Positions 1 to 7,255 of a DNA stretch of 9,502 nucleotides are shown piece by piece. Below the pieces are notes generated by a model that saw only the letters and a list, made by a program, of their open reading frames with translations, did not search any database and had not been told where the DNA came from. The DNA lies in contig JAUWHV010000171.1 of the NCBI GenBank assembly GCA_030605675.1, positions 1 through 9,502 of the forward strand, given 5' to 3'. This DNA is from Deltaproteobacteria bacterium (GTDB lineage Bacteria; Desulfobacterota; Dissulfuribacteria; Dissulfuribacterales; UBA3076). Each line of letters opens with the position of its first letter. The stretch's first letter is position 1. Made by a program: the position numbers and the translations under genes.

Positions 1-209
1 TCCGCCATGATTGCGACGCGCCGGCCGGTTGCGTGTGAGGCTGCGCGGATTTTTTCGATTATTTTTTTATGACTCGCGAAATCGCCGTGCGCAAAGTTAA
101 GACGCGCCACGTTCATGCCCGCCAGGATCATTTGTTCCATGACCTCCGGTGACTCGGAGGCCGGCCCAATAGTGCAGACGATCTTTGTTTTGTTGGCTGG
201 TAATGTCAT
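1..209 (-). CDS. pyk: Pyruvate kinase, N-terminal part (runs off left edge)
   Basis: Pyruvate kinase makes pyruvate and ATP from phosphoenolpyruvate and ADP, the last step of glycolysis, in the cytoplasm. The first 69 residues are visible. They open with KTKIVCTIGPAS (residues 7-18), the signature first strand of the catalytic barrel, followed by GMNVARLNFAHGDF (31-44), the region of the substrate- and potassium-binding Arg and Asn (R36, N38). The start is the ATG complementary to 207-209, preceded by a GAGGT ribosome site about five bases upstream. The gene lies 124 bp downstream of pgm on the same strand, so the two may be co-transcribed. One oddity is Ala40, where many family members have Ser in the NFSHG motif; that Ser helps bind potassium in characterised enzymes. 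The rest of the gene lies outside the window. The family call is firm from this N-terminus. Confidence 0.9.
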   Translation of the reverse strand, partial: MTLPANKTKIVCTIGPASESPEVMEQMILAGMNVARLNFAHGDFASHKKIIEKIRAASHATGRRVAIMA

Positions 210-243
210 GGCTACCTCGCGGGCCGACTGCAATGCCCTGTTG

Positions 244-278
244 GATTGATGATTGTTGATTGATGATTGTTGATTGTT
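244..278. repeat. Heptad tandem array A (GATTGWT x5)
   Basis: Five exact 7-base units of GATTGAT or GATTGTT follow one another without interruption. The array sits in the pgm-pyk gap, ending 35 bp upstream of the pyk start codon. Seven is not a multiple of three and the tract lies outside the genes, so it is not coding. No inverted partner is evident nearby. It shares its period, but not its sequence, with the other arrays in this window. Confidence 0.8.
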
Positions 279-301
279 CTTCCAATACCTCTCAGGTCAA
301 C

Positions 302-343
302 TGCCCTCTGACCCTTGCCCCGTACCCCTTGCCCTAAACCCCT
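302..343. repeat. Degenerate C-rich heptad array B overlapping the pgm stop
   Basis: Six consecutive 7-base units of the loose form TGCCCTN keep CCC (or CC) at a fixed phase in each unit, with the first and last positions varying. The tract covers the last two codons and the stop of pgm (334-342) and extends about 30 bp beyond it. It is the most degenerate of the arrays, so periodicity rather than sequence identity is the main evidence. Confidence 0.55.
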
Positions 344-1986
344 CCTGCTTTTAAGGCATTATCAACAATCTCCTGTGCCTCTTCCTGGATCTTCTTCAAA
401 TGCTCTTCACCCTTAAAGCTCTCAGCATACAATTTATAGATATCCTCGGTACCGGAGGGCCGTGCTGCGAACCAGCCATTTTCCGTCACTACCTTGAGGC
501 CTTCAATGGGCGCATTGTTGCACGGTGCTTTGGTCAGTTTTGCGGTTATGGGTTCTCCTGCGAGGTTATCTGCCGTGACCATACCGGGGGAAAGACCTTT
601 AAGAACCGCCTTCTGCTTTGGTGTGGCCGGCGCATCAATGCGTTGATAAATGGAACTGCCAAATTTCTCCTCAAGATCTTTATAAATCTCTCCAGGGTCC
701 TTGCCGGTTTTGGCTGTGATTTCGCAGGCAAGAAGATCCATGATGATTCCGTCTTTGTCCGTGGTCCAGACTGTGCCGTCTCTTCTCAGAAAGGACGCCC
801 CTGCGCTTTCTTCACCTGCAAAGCCGTAAGAACCGTCAAGTAGACCGTCCACGAACCATTTGAAGCCTACAGGCACTTCGCACAGTCTTTTTTTCAGGTA
901 GTCTGCCACCCGGTCGATCATGGAACTTGAAACCAGGGTTTTGCCAACAGCCGCGTCTTCCCTCCACCCGGGCCTGTTCTGAAACAGATACCAGATAGCC
1001 ACGGCCTGATATTGATTGGGATTAAGAAGCCCTGCGGTCCTCGTAACAATACCGTGGCGGTCAGTGTCCGTATCGTTGCCAAAGGCGATGTCAAACCTGT
1101 CCTTCAGTTCAATCAGACTCGCCATGGCATAGGGGGACGAGCAGTCCATGCGGATTTTGCCGTCTTTGTCCAGCGTCATGAAAGAAAAGGTGGGATCCAC
1201 AGCCCTGTTCACTATCTCAATAGAAAGCCCGTAGAGTTCGGCAATGGGGTCCCAGAAATAAATCCCCGAACCGCCTAAGGGATGCACACCGATCTTGAGC
1301 CCCTCTTGGGCGATGATTTCCATATCGATGATGTTCTTGAGGTCTTCCACATAAGGGGTGATGTAATCGTATTCTTGGGTTGTATCGGCCTTCAGGGCCT
1401 TCTCAAAGGGCATCCTTTTCACGTCCTTGAGCCCGCCCTGGAGAAGTTCATTGGCCCTGTATTCAATGGCCCTTGTCGTCTCCACAGAGGCCGGACCTCC
1501 CTCAGGTGGATTATATTTGAATCCGCCGTCCTCAGGCGGGTTGTGAGAAGGAGTAATGACAATTCCGTCTGCAAGCCTCTTTGTCGTCTTGGCGTTATAG
1601 GTCAGAATGGCATGTGATATCACCGGAGTGGGTGTATAACTCAAACCTTTCTGGACCACGACCGTTACACCGGCCGCGGCAAAGAACTCAATGGCAGTGG
1701 CCAGGGCAGGCTCTGAAAGGGCATGTGTATCGATCCCTATGAAAAGGGGTCCTGTAATCTTTCTGAATCTTCTGTATTCATAGAGGGCCTGGCAGATGGC
1801 CAGGATGTGGTCCTCATTAAAGCTGTTTCCCAACGACGACCCCCTGTGCCCGGAAGTGCCGAATGCCACGCGCTGACCAGGGTCCGAGACATCAGGTTTA
1901 TGCGTATAATAAGCTGAGACGAGCCTTGGAATATTAGCCAGCATAGACCTGGGTGCAGGCTTGCCTGCAAGTTCGTGTATCGGCAT
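334..1986 (-). CDS. pgm: Phosphoglucomutase, alpha-D-glucose-specific
   Basis: This cytoplasmic enzyme interconverts glucose-1-phosphate and glucose-6-phosphate, linking glycolysis to glycogen and sugar-nucleotide synthesis. The 550-residue protein closely resembles E. coli Pgm (about 546 residues) from end to end. Visible landmarks are FGTSGHRG (42-49), the phosphoserine loop TPSHNP (145-150, catalytic Ser147), the metal-binding loop DTDTDR (305-310, three Asp kept), the sugar-binding GEESAGAS (391-398) and the phosphate-binding RPSGTED (509-515). All three aspartates of the metal loop are present although the residues between them differ from E. coli (DPDYDR), so activity is expected. The start has a strong AGAGGAG ribosome site at good spacing and gives the expected N-terminus (MPIHELAGKPA). 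pyk follows on the same strand after 124 bp. The stop codon lies within a C-rich heptad array. A large divergent gap separates the gene from mfd, so it probably has its own promoter there. Confidence 0.97.
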   Translation of the reverse strand: MPIHELAGKPAPRSMLANIPRLVSAYYTHKPDVSDPGQRVAFGTSGHRGSSLGNSFNEDHILAICQALYEYRRFRKITGPLFIGIDTHALSEPALATAIEFFAAAGVTVVVQKGLSYTPTPVISHAILTYNAKTTKRLADGIVITPSHNPPEDGGFKYNPPEGGPASVETTRAIEYRANELLQGGLKDVKRMPFEKALKADTTQEYDYITPYVEDLKNIIDMEIIAQEGLKIGVHPLGGSGIYFWDPIAELYGLSIEIVNRAVDPTFSFMTLDKDGKIRMDCSSPYAMASLIELKDRFDIAFGNDTDTDRHGIVTRTAGLLNPNQYQAVAIWYLFQNRPGWREDAAVGKTLVSSSMIDRVADYLKKRLCEVPVGFKWFVDGLLDGSYGFAGEESAGASFLRRDGTVWTTDKDGIIMDLLACEITAKTGKDPGEIYKDLEEKFGSSIYQRIDAPATPKQKAVLKGLSPGMVTADNLAGEPITAKLTKAPCNNAPIEGLKVVTENGWFAARPSGTEDIYKLYAESFKGEEHLKKIQEEAQEIVDNALKAGGV

Positions 1987-2236
1987 TGTTTTTCTCCTCT
2001 TAACTCGGACAAGCCGGAACCAAACAGGATTTTATCCAATTGATTTTCAGCTTATCCGGAAATACGAAATTCACAACTAAGATACTATAAACACACCGGC
2101 CGGACAAAGGGCATCCTTGCCGGCATACTCTGTGCAGCACCGCCCATGTCCTCCCGGATGCGCATCAACAGGTTAAAATGACTTCATCATTCGATATCAA
2201 TACATTCAAGGTATAAGTAACCGAATACGCCATGCA
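1987..2236. other. Divergent pgm/mfd intergenic region, left part
   Basis: This is the non-coding space upstream of pgm, followed by the transposase remnant and then about 95 bp before mfd. The pgm promoter should lie here, but no convincing -35/-10 pair stands out. On the mfd side, a GATAAT hexamer at 2432-2437 could be a -10 element, without a good -35 box. Apart from the hairpin at 2099-2124 nothing recognisable was found. Confidence 0.5.
2099..2124. repeat. GC-rich hairpin, possible REP-like palindrome
   Basis: GCCGG at 2099-2103 pairs with CCGGC at 2120-2124, and an inner CAAAGG/CCTTG pairing (one bulged A) continues the stem to a GCAT loop. No T-run follows on either strand, and the hairpin lies between divergent genes, so it is not an intrinsic terminator. 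It lies 113 bp before a REP-associated transposase remnant. Such transposases act on imperfect palindromes next to their genes, so a REP-type origin is possible but unproven. Confidence 0.35.
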
Positions 2237-2380
2237 ATGCTGTCATATCAAGTAAATGGGTTACACACTTACTTTTTCACGCTGGTGGCCAAAGACCGAA
2301 AGCCCATCTTGACCATTCCGGAAAACACCGAGAGGCTAAGACAAGCCTTCCGCCATGTTGTGCGAAAACATCCTTTTTAA
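2237..2380 (+). pseudogene. Truncated REP-associated tyrosine transposase (RAYT) remnant
   Basis: An ATG-to-stop frame encodes 47 residues that resemble the N-terminal part of RAYT (TnpA-REP, IS200/Y1-type) transposases. The diagnostic segments are TYFFTLVAKDRKPIL (11-25), like the family's YFFTVVT strand and following loop, and NTERLRQAFRHVVRKHPF (30-47), matching the helix that normally leads into the IDAxVVLPDHLH catalytic segment. The frame stops exactly at HPF, and I find no HUH (His-x-His) motif or catalytic tyrosine after it. The gene is therefore a non-functional 5' fragment, roughly a quarter or a third of a normal one. The open frame extends upstream to about 2177 without clear similarity. 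Intact RAYTs are single-copy housekeeping-like transposases that mobilise REP palindromes; here only the relic remains. Confidence 0.7.
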
Positions 2381-2474
2381 TTACTCCAAAATCATTTATG
2401 TTTTCTAGCTGGATGTCAAACAGGTAATACTGATAATTTTGCTGACGGCTATTGAAGATAGCAATAAACTCAGA

Positions 2475-5400
2475 ATGAATACTGAACAAGCCCTTTTAAA
2501 ACTCAGAGATTCCATTACAGAACCAGAAGGTGTCCTGACCTTAACCGGGCTTCTGGGCACTTCCTCGGCCTGGCTGATTGCAAGACTCCTCAAGTCTGTC
2601 AATCACCCCATACTCTGGATTACTCCCCAGCAGAAAGAAGCAGAACAGGTAGCATCAGACCTTTCCTTCTTCTCGGACTTTCCTGTCTTATTGTATCCTT
2701 GCCATGACTCGCTTCCTTTTGTGCCTTTGCTTCCCTCAACCGAAACAATATCTCAGAGGATTTCGACACTCTACCGCCTGGCCACTGAGGATGGTCCTGT
2801 TGTGGCAGTTGCCCCGGCGCAGGCCCTTGTGGAACTCACAGTTCCTCCTGAGATCCTTTTAAACCATGTAGAGTATCTCCAAAAAGGAGAGGAAGTAGAC
2901 CGGGAGGAGTTGCTCAAATGGCTTGTTGATTCAGGCTATGAACACTGTGCCATAGTCCAGTGCAGAGGGGAATTCAGTATTAGGGGCAGTCTGCTGGACA
3001 TCTTTCCGCCTTTAACAGCCCTTCCTGTGCGAATAGACTTTTTCGGCGATTTTGTGGAAGAGATGCGCCTCTTTGACCCGCTCACGCAACGGTGGACTGA
3101 AGACCTGAATGAACTGGTTATACTCCCGGCCCATGAACTCATATTTTCCCGGTCCATGCTTGAATCAATCCATGAAAAACTGGTTGAACGGGCGGCTAAG
3201 TATAATTTGCCTGCCCGGAGAGTACATGAAATCCTGCAACAACTGGAGGCCAGAAGGCTGGTGGAGGGGCATGAGGCACTGCTGCCACTTTTTTATCCAA
3301 AACCTGCCTCTGTCCTGGACTATATTCCGCAACAGACTCCTATACTGATTGACAGGCCAGAAGAGGTTGAAAGGGCACTGGAAAACTACTGGAAAGCGGC
3401 TAAGCAGACATACAAATCAGCCATTAACGAACACAGAGTTTTTTCTCCCCTGGAGTCTCTACTCTCTGACCAGGAGCAGCTTTCTAAACAGATGAGGGAT
3501 CATACCTGCTGGCTGTTTCAGGACATCAATCTATATGGATCCCCATCAAATTCCTCAATCCCTCAATCCCTCAATTCCTCAATCCCTCAATCCAAAGTGC
3601 TTTCCTTCAACCTGCCGGCCTCAAACATTCAAGAGCTGGAAATAAAATCGAGCAAGCCGGACCTGACCTTGATGCTCGGAAGCGCAAAGAGGGGAATTGA
3701 TCTTGTCGGACCGGTGCTTGACCGGCTCAAAGACTGGATTGAGGCGGGAGAAAGGATTGTCCTGGTAGTGCCTGGCCAACGGCAGGGCCAAAGGATGATA
3801 GAACTCCTCAGCTATCATGAGCTTATCAGTGATGAGGCCAGGCCTCCCATACTCTCAGCACCTTTGACCAATGACCCGGCAGAACCCGGGCTTATGATCT
3901 GTACCGGACAACTCTCTTCAGGATTCGCCCTTCCTGGTGAGGCCTACATAGTCCTTACGGAAGAAGAGCTGCTAGGCACACGGGACGGACGGACCAGGGG
4001 CCCAGGGAGAGAGAAAACAACCGTAAGTGATCTGACCTTTGAGGATCTGAAGCCCGGTCAACCGATCGTACACAGGGACCATGGTGTAGGACTCTATAAG
4101 GGCCTTGTCAGGATAGAGACCGGTGGGGTTCCGGGGGAATTCCTTTTTCTCGAATACCGCGGTGGCGATAAACTCTATCTGCCGGTAGACCGCCTGGGAC
4201 TGGTCCAGAAATATATCGGGATAGAAGGTCGCGCTCTACGGCTTGACCGGCTGGGAAGTTCAAGCTGGCAACTTGCGAAACAAAAGGTCAAGAAGGACAT
4301 ATATGAAATCGCCCACGAACTGGTTGACCTCTATGCCTCAAGAAAGGTGAGCAAGGGCTTTGACTTTTCACCTCCTGATGCCATGTTCCGGCAGTTTGAA
4401 GCCTCATTTCCCTATGAAGAGACCAGGGACCAGGCTGCCTCAATAGAAGAAGTCCTTTCTGACATGCAGGAACCCAGACCCATGGACCGGCTGCTATGCG
4501 GAGACGTGGGCTACGGCAAGACAGAAGTCGCCATGAGGGCCGTATTCAAGGCTGTTGAAGACGGAAAACAGGTGGCCGTACTGGTACCTACCACTCTCCT
4601 GGCAGAACAGCACGAACGGACATTTATACAGCGGTTTCAGAGATATCCTGTTACTGTAGAGGCCCTCAGCAGGCTCAAGACCAGACAAAAACAGAGAGAG
4701 ATCCTTGCCGGGATCAGCCAGGGCCGGGTCGATATCATTATAGGCACACACCGGCTGCTGCAGCCGGACGTAAAATTCAAGGACCTGGGACTGCTGATCG
4801 TAGATGAGGAACACCGTTTCGGGGTTAAGCACAAGGAACGGCTGAAAAGGTTCAAGCAGACTGTTGACTGTCTTACGCTTACAGCAACACCAATCCCAAG
4901 GACTCTTCAGCTCTCCCTTCTGGGAATCCGGGATCTTTCAACAATCAACACCCCTCCCAGGAACCGCATACCTGTCAAGACCTTCATGGCCGAGTTTGAT
5001 GACTCGTTAATAAAAGAAGCTATAGAGCGGGAGATCAGCCGCGGCGGCCAGGTATTTTTTGTTCACAACCGGATAAAGGGCCTGTACAGGCTGGCAGAGC
5101 ATATCCAGCGCTTAACACCTGATGCCAGGATAGAGGTCATCCATGGACAAATGAATCCCAGCGAACTTGAGGAGATCATGATCCGGTTTGTAAGGGGTGA
5201 TATTGACTGCCTTATGTGCACCACTATAATAGAATCCGGTATAGATATCCCGTCTGCAAACACCACGATAATAAACCGGGCTGACAAGCTTGGGCTTGCC
5301 GACTTGTACCAGCTCAGGGGCAGGGTCGGAAGGGCCGGTGAACAAGCCTATGCCTATCTTCTCATTCCCCGGATATCCGAGATGGGAAAAGAGTCCATAA

Positions 5401-6065
5401 AAAGGCTCAAGGCCATTATGGAACTCTCTGTGTCCGGAGGCGGATTCCGCCTTGCGATGCAGGACCTTCAGATACGCGGGGCCGGGAACATACTTGGAGT
5501 CTCCCAGTCAGGGAGTATCGCAGAAGTAGGATATGAACTCTATCTTGAATTACTGCAAAAGGCTATAGACGAGTTCAAAGGACTTCCTCAAAAAGATGAA
5601 ATAGACCCGGAAGTAAACCTGGGCATACCCGCGTTTATCCCTGAAGAGTATGTCCCTGATGTGGAACAGCGTCTGCTCCTTTACCGGAGAATGGCACGAC
5701 TGGAAAACAACGAAAAAGATGCGGATTTTTCACTGGAACTCAGAGACCGCTTCGGCCCGATGCCGGAAGAAGTTGCGTCTCTACTTAAGGTAATGGGGAT
5801 AAAACGCACGCTGAGGCTGCTGAATGTGATACGGCTTGACAGGAGTTTTTCCAATAATAAAGAACGTATTGTCTTGGGTTTTGGGCCCGAAGGCCCACCC
5901 CATCCCGAAAAACTCATAGAGGCGGTACAAAAGAACCGGCAGTGGCGCCTGTTGCCGGATGGCAGACTGATTATTTCTCCTGAATTTGTTGAAAAAGATG
6001 GGGATAGGCTTGCAGGCATTAGGCAGACCTTGCAAGTACTAGTAAAAATGGCTACAAAGGGGTAA
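2475..6065 (+). CDS. mfd: Transcription-repair coupling factor Mfd
   Basis: Mfd is a DNA translocase that removes RNA polymerase stalled at lesions and recruits UvrA for nucleotide excision repair. From the chosen ATG the protein has 1196 residues (E. coli 1148). It has an N-terminal UvrB-like module (about 1-330, with RGEFSIRGSLLDIFP at 164-178) and a RNA-polymerase-interacting CarD-like domain (about 530-580, VHRDHGVGLYKG). A RecG-like superfamily 2 motor follows, with Walker A GDVGYGKTE (676-684), DEEH (777-780), TATP (803-806) and GRVGR (949-953). The C-terminal TRCF domain starts near 1045. All motor motifs are intact. The start is uncertain: a TTG at 2439 would add 12 residues, and neither start has a strong ribosome site. 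ATG 2475 fits the family better. An in-frame octamer-repeat insert (residues 358-373) lies between the UvrB-like module and the polymerase-binding part. A large hairpin begins six bases after the stop. Confidence 0.96.
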   Translation: MNTEQALLKLRDSITEPEGVLTLTGLLGTSSAWLIARLLKSVNHPILWITPQQKEAEQVASDLSFFSDFPVLLYPCHDSLPFVPLLPSTETISQRISTLYRLATEDGPVVAVAPAQALVELTVPPEILLNHVEYLQKGEEVDREELLKWLVDSGYEHCAIVQCRGEFSIRGSLLDIFPPLTALPVRIDFFGDFVEEMRLFDPLTQRWTEDLNELVILPAHELIFSRSMLESIHEKLVERAAKYNLPARRVHEILQQLEARRLVEGHEALLPLFYPKPASVLDYIPQQTPILIDRPEEVERALENYWKAAKQTYKSAINEHRVFSPLESLLSDQEQLSKQMRDHTCWLFQDINLYGSPSNSSIPQSLNSSIPQSKVLSFNLPASNIQELEIKSSKPDLTLMLGSAKRGIDLVGPVLDRLKDWIEAGERIVLVVPGQRQGQRMIELLSYHELISDEARPPILSAPLTNDPAEPGLMICTGQLSSGFALPGEAYIVLTEEELLGTRDGRTRGPGREKTTVSDLTFEDLKPGQPIVHRDHGVGLYKGLVRIETGGVPGEFLFLEYRGGDKLYLPVDRLGLVQKYIGIEGRALRLDRLGSSSWQLAKQKVKKDIYEIAHELVDLYASRKVSKGFDFSPPDAMFRQFEASFPYEETRDQAASIEEVLSDMQEPRPMDRLLCGDVGYGKTEVAMRAVFKAVEDGKQVAVLVPTTLLAEQHERTFIQRFQRYPVTVEALSRLKTRQKQREILAGISQGRVDIIIGTHRLLQPDVKFKDLGLLIVDEEHRFGVKHKERLKRFKQTVDCLTLTATPIPRTLQLSLLGIRDLSTINTPPRNRIPVKTFMAEFDDSLIKEAIEREISRGGQVFFVHNRIKGLYRLAEHIQRLTPDARIEVIHGQMNPSELEEIMIRFVRGDIDCLMCTTIIESGIDIPSANTTIINRADKLGLADLYQLRGRVGRAGEQAYAYLLIPRISEMGKESIKRLKAIMELSVSGGGFRLAMQDLQIRGAGNILGVSQSGSIAEVGYELYLELLQKAIDEFKGLPQKDEIDPEVNLGIPAFIPEEYVPDVEQRLLLYRRMARLENNEKDADFSLELRDRFGPMPEEVASLLKVMGIKRTLRLLNVIRLDRSFSNNKERIVLGFGPEGPPHPEKLIEAVQKNRQWRLLPDGRLIISPEFVEKDGDRLAGIRQTLQVLVKMATKG
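3551..3593. repeat. Octamer tandem repeat inside mfd (array C)
   Basis: Five 8-base units of TTCCTCAA or TCCCTCAA run from 3551 to 3590, plus three bases. In the mfd frame this encodes two copies of an eight-residue Ser/Pro/Gln/Asn-rich unit (NSSIPQS plus Leu or Lys), an obvious low-complexity insert in an otherwise conserved protein. The frame continues cleanly on both sides. It resembles the intergenic arrays of this window, but with period 8 instead of 7. Confidence 0.85.
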
Positions 6066-6070
6066 TTTCG

Positions 6071-6153
6071 TTTGAAACTTGAAATTGGAAACTAGAAATT
6101 TGGGAGAGATGAAACAAAAGCATGAAGTCCAAATTTCTAATTTCTAATTTCAA
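6071..6153. repeat. Heptad inverted-repeat hairpin D after mfd
   Basis: The left arm is a run of 7-base units of form YTNGAAA (6071-6105) and the right arm is its complement (6129-6153). Positions 6079-6103 and 6129-6153 pair at 23 of 25 positions, plus one G-U, around a 25-base loop. The hairpin begins six bases after the mfd stop codon. No T-tract follows, so it is not a standard intrinsic terminator, although it could protect the mRNA 3' end. It belongs to the same family as the hairpin at the end of recO, with which it shares TTGAAACTTGAAATTGGAAA exactly. Confidence 0.85.
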
Positions 6154-6175
6154 CATCGGGCCCTGATTTTCCAAA

Positions 6176-6210
6176 GCTAAACGCTAATGGCTAACAGCTA
6201 ATCGCTTAAT
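6176..6210. repeat. Heptad tandem array E (GCTAAYN x5) upstream of surA-like gene
   Basis: Four units of GCTAA plus two variable bases, and a fifth diverged unit (GCTTAAT), follow each other with period 7. The array sits between hairpin D and the ribosome site of the next gene, ending 28 bp before its start codon. No inverted partner is seen in the window. Confidence 0.75.
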
Positions 6211-6238
6211 TTAGGTATTACTTACCGGAGACGCAAGT

Positions 6239-7225
6239 ATGATTATACGCAGCATATTTTTCCGTACCTTTTTCGTTGTGTTGGCTGTCCTGACATTTGA
6301 GGCCCATCCGGCATACGGTATCATAGTCGACAGAATAGCTGCCATAGTAAACGGGGATGTAATCACTCTTTCCGAACTTGAAGGCTGGGCGCAACCCCTG
6401 GTTCAGAAGTATACTAATGAAGAAATGAGCAAAGAAGAGATAGAGACAAAAAAGCAGGAAATCCTTGCCCAAGTCCTGCCACAGTTAATAGACGATCGTC
6501 TTGCACAGGAAGAAGCCAAGAAACTGGGTATAAAAATAGGTGAGCGGGAAATCGAGAGGGCCTTGGACCAGATATGTGAAGACAACCATATAACCAGAGA
6601 TGAGCTTTCAGCAAAACTTGCATCTGAAGGCCATACACTCGAAGAATACAAAAAGGAGCTAAAGCAACAAATTGAGAGAGCAGAGCTTATAAATGCACAG
6701 GTGCGAGCAAAGATAGTAGTAACTGATGAACAGGTTAATGAATATTTGAAAGAACATCCTCTCAATAATAGCTCCAATGCCCCGCTCTATATAATGCAAC
6801 ACATATGTGCGAAATTTGAAGAGGGTGATCCTGAATCCAGGGAGAAGGCCAGAAGACGGATTGAAGAGGCCTACAATGCACTAGGGGAAGAAAAAGTTTT
6901 TGAAGAAGTGGCAAGGCGCTATTCCGATCTCCCATCAGGCCAAGACGGTGGATACCTGGGCGCTTTTACCTTGAAGGAGATGGCGCCCTCTGTCAAGGAG
7001 GCTGTAGTCAACCTTAAACCAGGTGATTTTAGCAAAATAGTTGATACTCGGGTGGGTTGGCAAATCTTCAGATTAAAGGAAATAGTACAAAGCGGGCAGA
7101 CTGATCTCGACTCGGCTCAAATAAAGGAAGTCAGAAAAGAACTCTACCGTGAGCAAATAAATGCCCGGTTTGAAGAGTGGCTCAGGGAACTACGTTCAAA
7201 GTCAACTATTCAGATACTTCTTTGA
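6239..7225 (+). CDS. surA: SurA-like periplasmic chaperone / parvulin peptidyl-prolyl isomerase
   Basis: SurA-type proteins help outer-membrane proteins fold in the periplasm and can isomerise prolyl bonds. This 328-residue protein starts with a signal peptide (1-27: hydrophobic core FFVVLAVLTF, cleavage expected after AHPAYG). It continues with the hallmark SurA N-terminal sequence VDRIAAIVNGDVITLSEL (30-47) and a charged helical chaperone region to about 170. A single parvulin domain follows (about 181-282, with HICAKFEEGDPESREKA, YSDLPSGQDGGYLGAF and GWQIFRL). A final helix (about 295-318) resembles the C-terminal SurA helix. E. coli SurA is about 428 residues with two parvulin domains, so this is the shorter one-domain form common outside the gammaproteobacteria; an orthologous role is likely but inferred. 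GGAG at 6227-6230 supports the start. The gene is 30 bp upstream of the rodZ-like gene, probably co-transcribed. Confidence 0.88.
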   Translation: MIIRSIFFRTFFVVLAVLTFEAHPAYGIIVDRIAAIVNGDVITLSELEGWAQPLVQKYTNEEMSKEEIETKKQEILAQVLPQLIDDRLAQEEAKKLGIKIGEREIERALDQICEDNHITRDELSAKLASEGHTLEEYKKELKQQIERAELINAQVRAKIVVTDEQVNEYLKEHPLNNSSNAPLYIMQHICAKFEEGDPESREKARRRIEEAYNALGEEKVFEEVARRYSDLPSGQDGGYLGAFTLKEMAPSVKEAVVNLKPGDFSKIVDTRVGWQIFRLKEIVQSGQTDLDSAQIKEVRKELYREQINARFEEWLRELRSKSTIQILL

Positions 7226-7255
7226 TTTTTTCTGTAATATTCCGAAAAAGAAAAT

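Noticed and set aside
244..278. CRISPR-like array
   Set aside because: Units are 7 bases long and contiguous, without spacers.
97..285. Minus-strand open frame of 62 codons across the pyk start and array A
   Set aside because: It is out of frame with clear pyruvate kinase sequence, and its start lies beyond the heptad array.
361..370. Ten bases complementary to array A, as its inverted partner
   Set aside because: They encode conserved pgm codons (Ile-Val-Asp) near the C-terminus, so the match is probably coincidental.
400..843. Long plus-strand open frames opposite pgm (also 1012-1278 and 1282-1617)
   Set aside because: They are antisense to a strongly conserved gene and show no recognisable protein features; they are shadows of pgm codon usage.
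2099..2124. GC-rich hairpin as a terminator
   Set aside because: It lies between divergent gene starts and has no T-run on either strand.
2439..2474. TTG at 2439 as the mfd start, adding 12 residues
   Set aside because: No ribosome site at suitable spacing, and a possible -10 element (2432-2437) overlaps this region; the ATG at 2475 gives a more typical N-terminus, although this is not settled.
2277..2489. Minus-strand open frame over the RAYT remnant and mfd start
   Set aside because: No protein similarity recognised, while the plus strand of this stretch reads as a RAYT N-terminus.
6071..6153. Hairpin after mfd as a Rho-independent terminator
   Set aside because: The stem is A/T-rich and long with no T-tract following on the plus strand; it fits a repeat element better.
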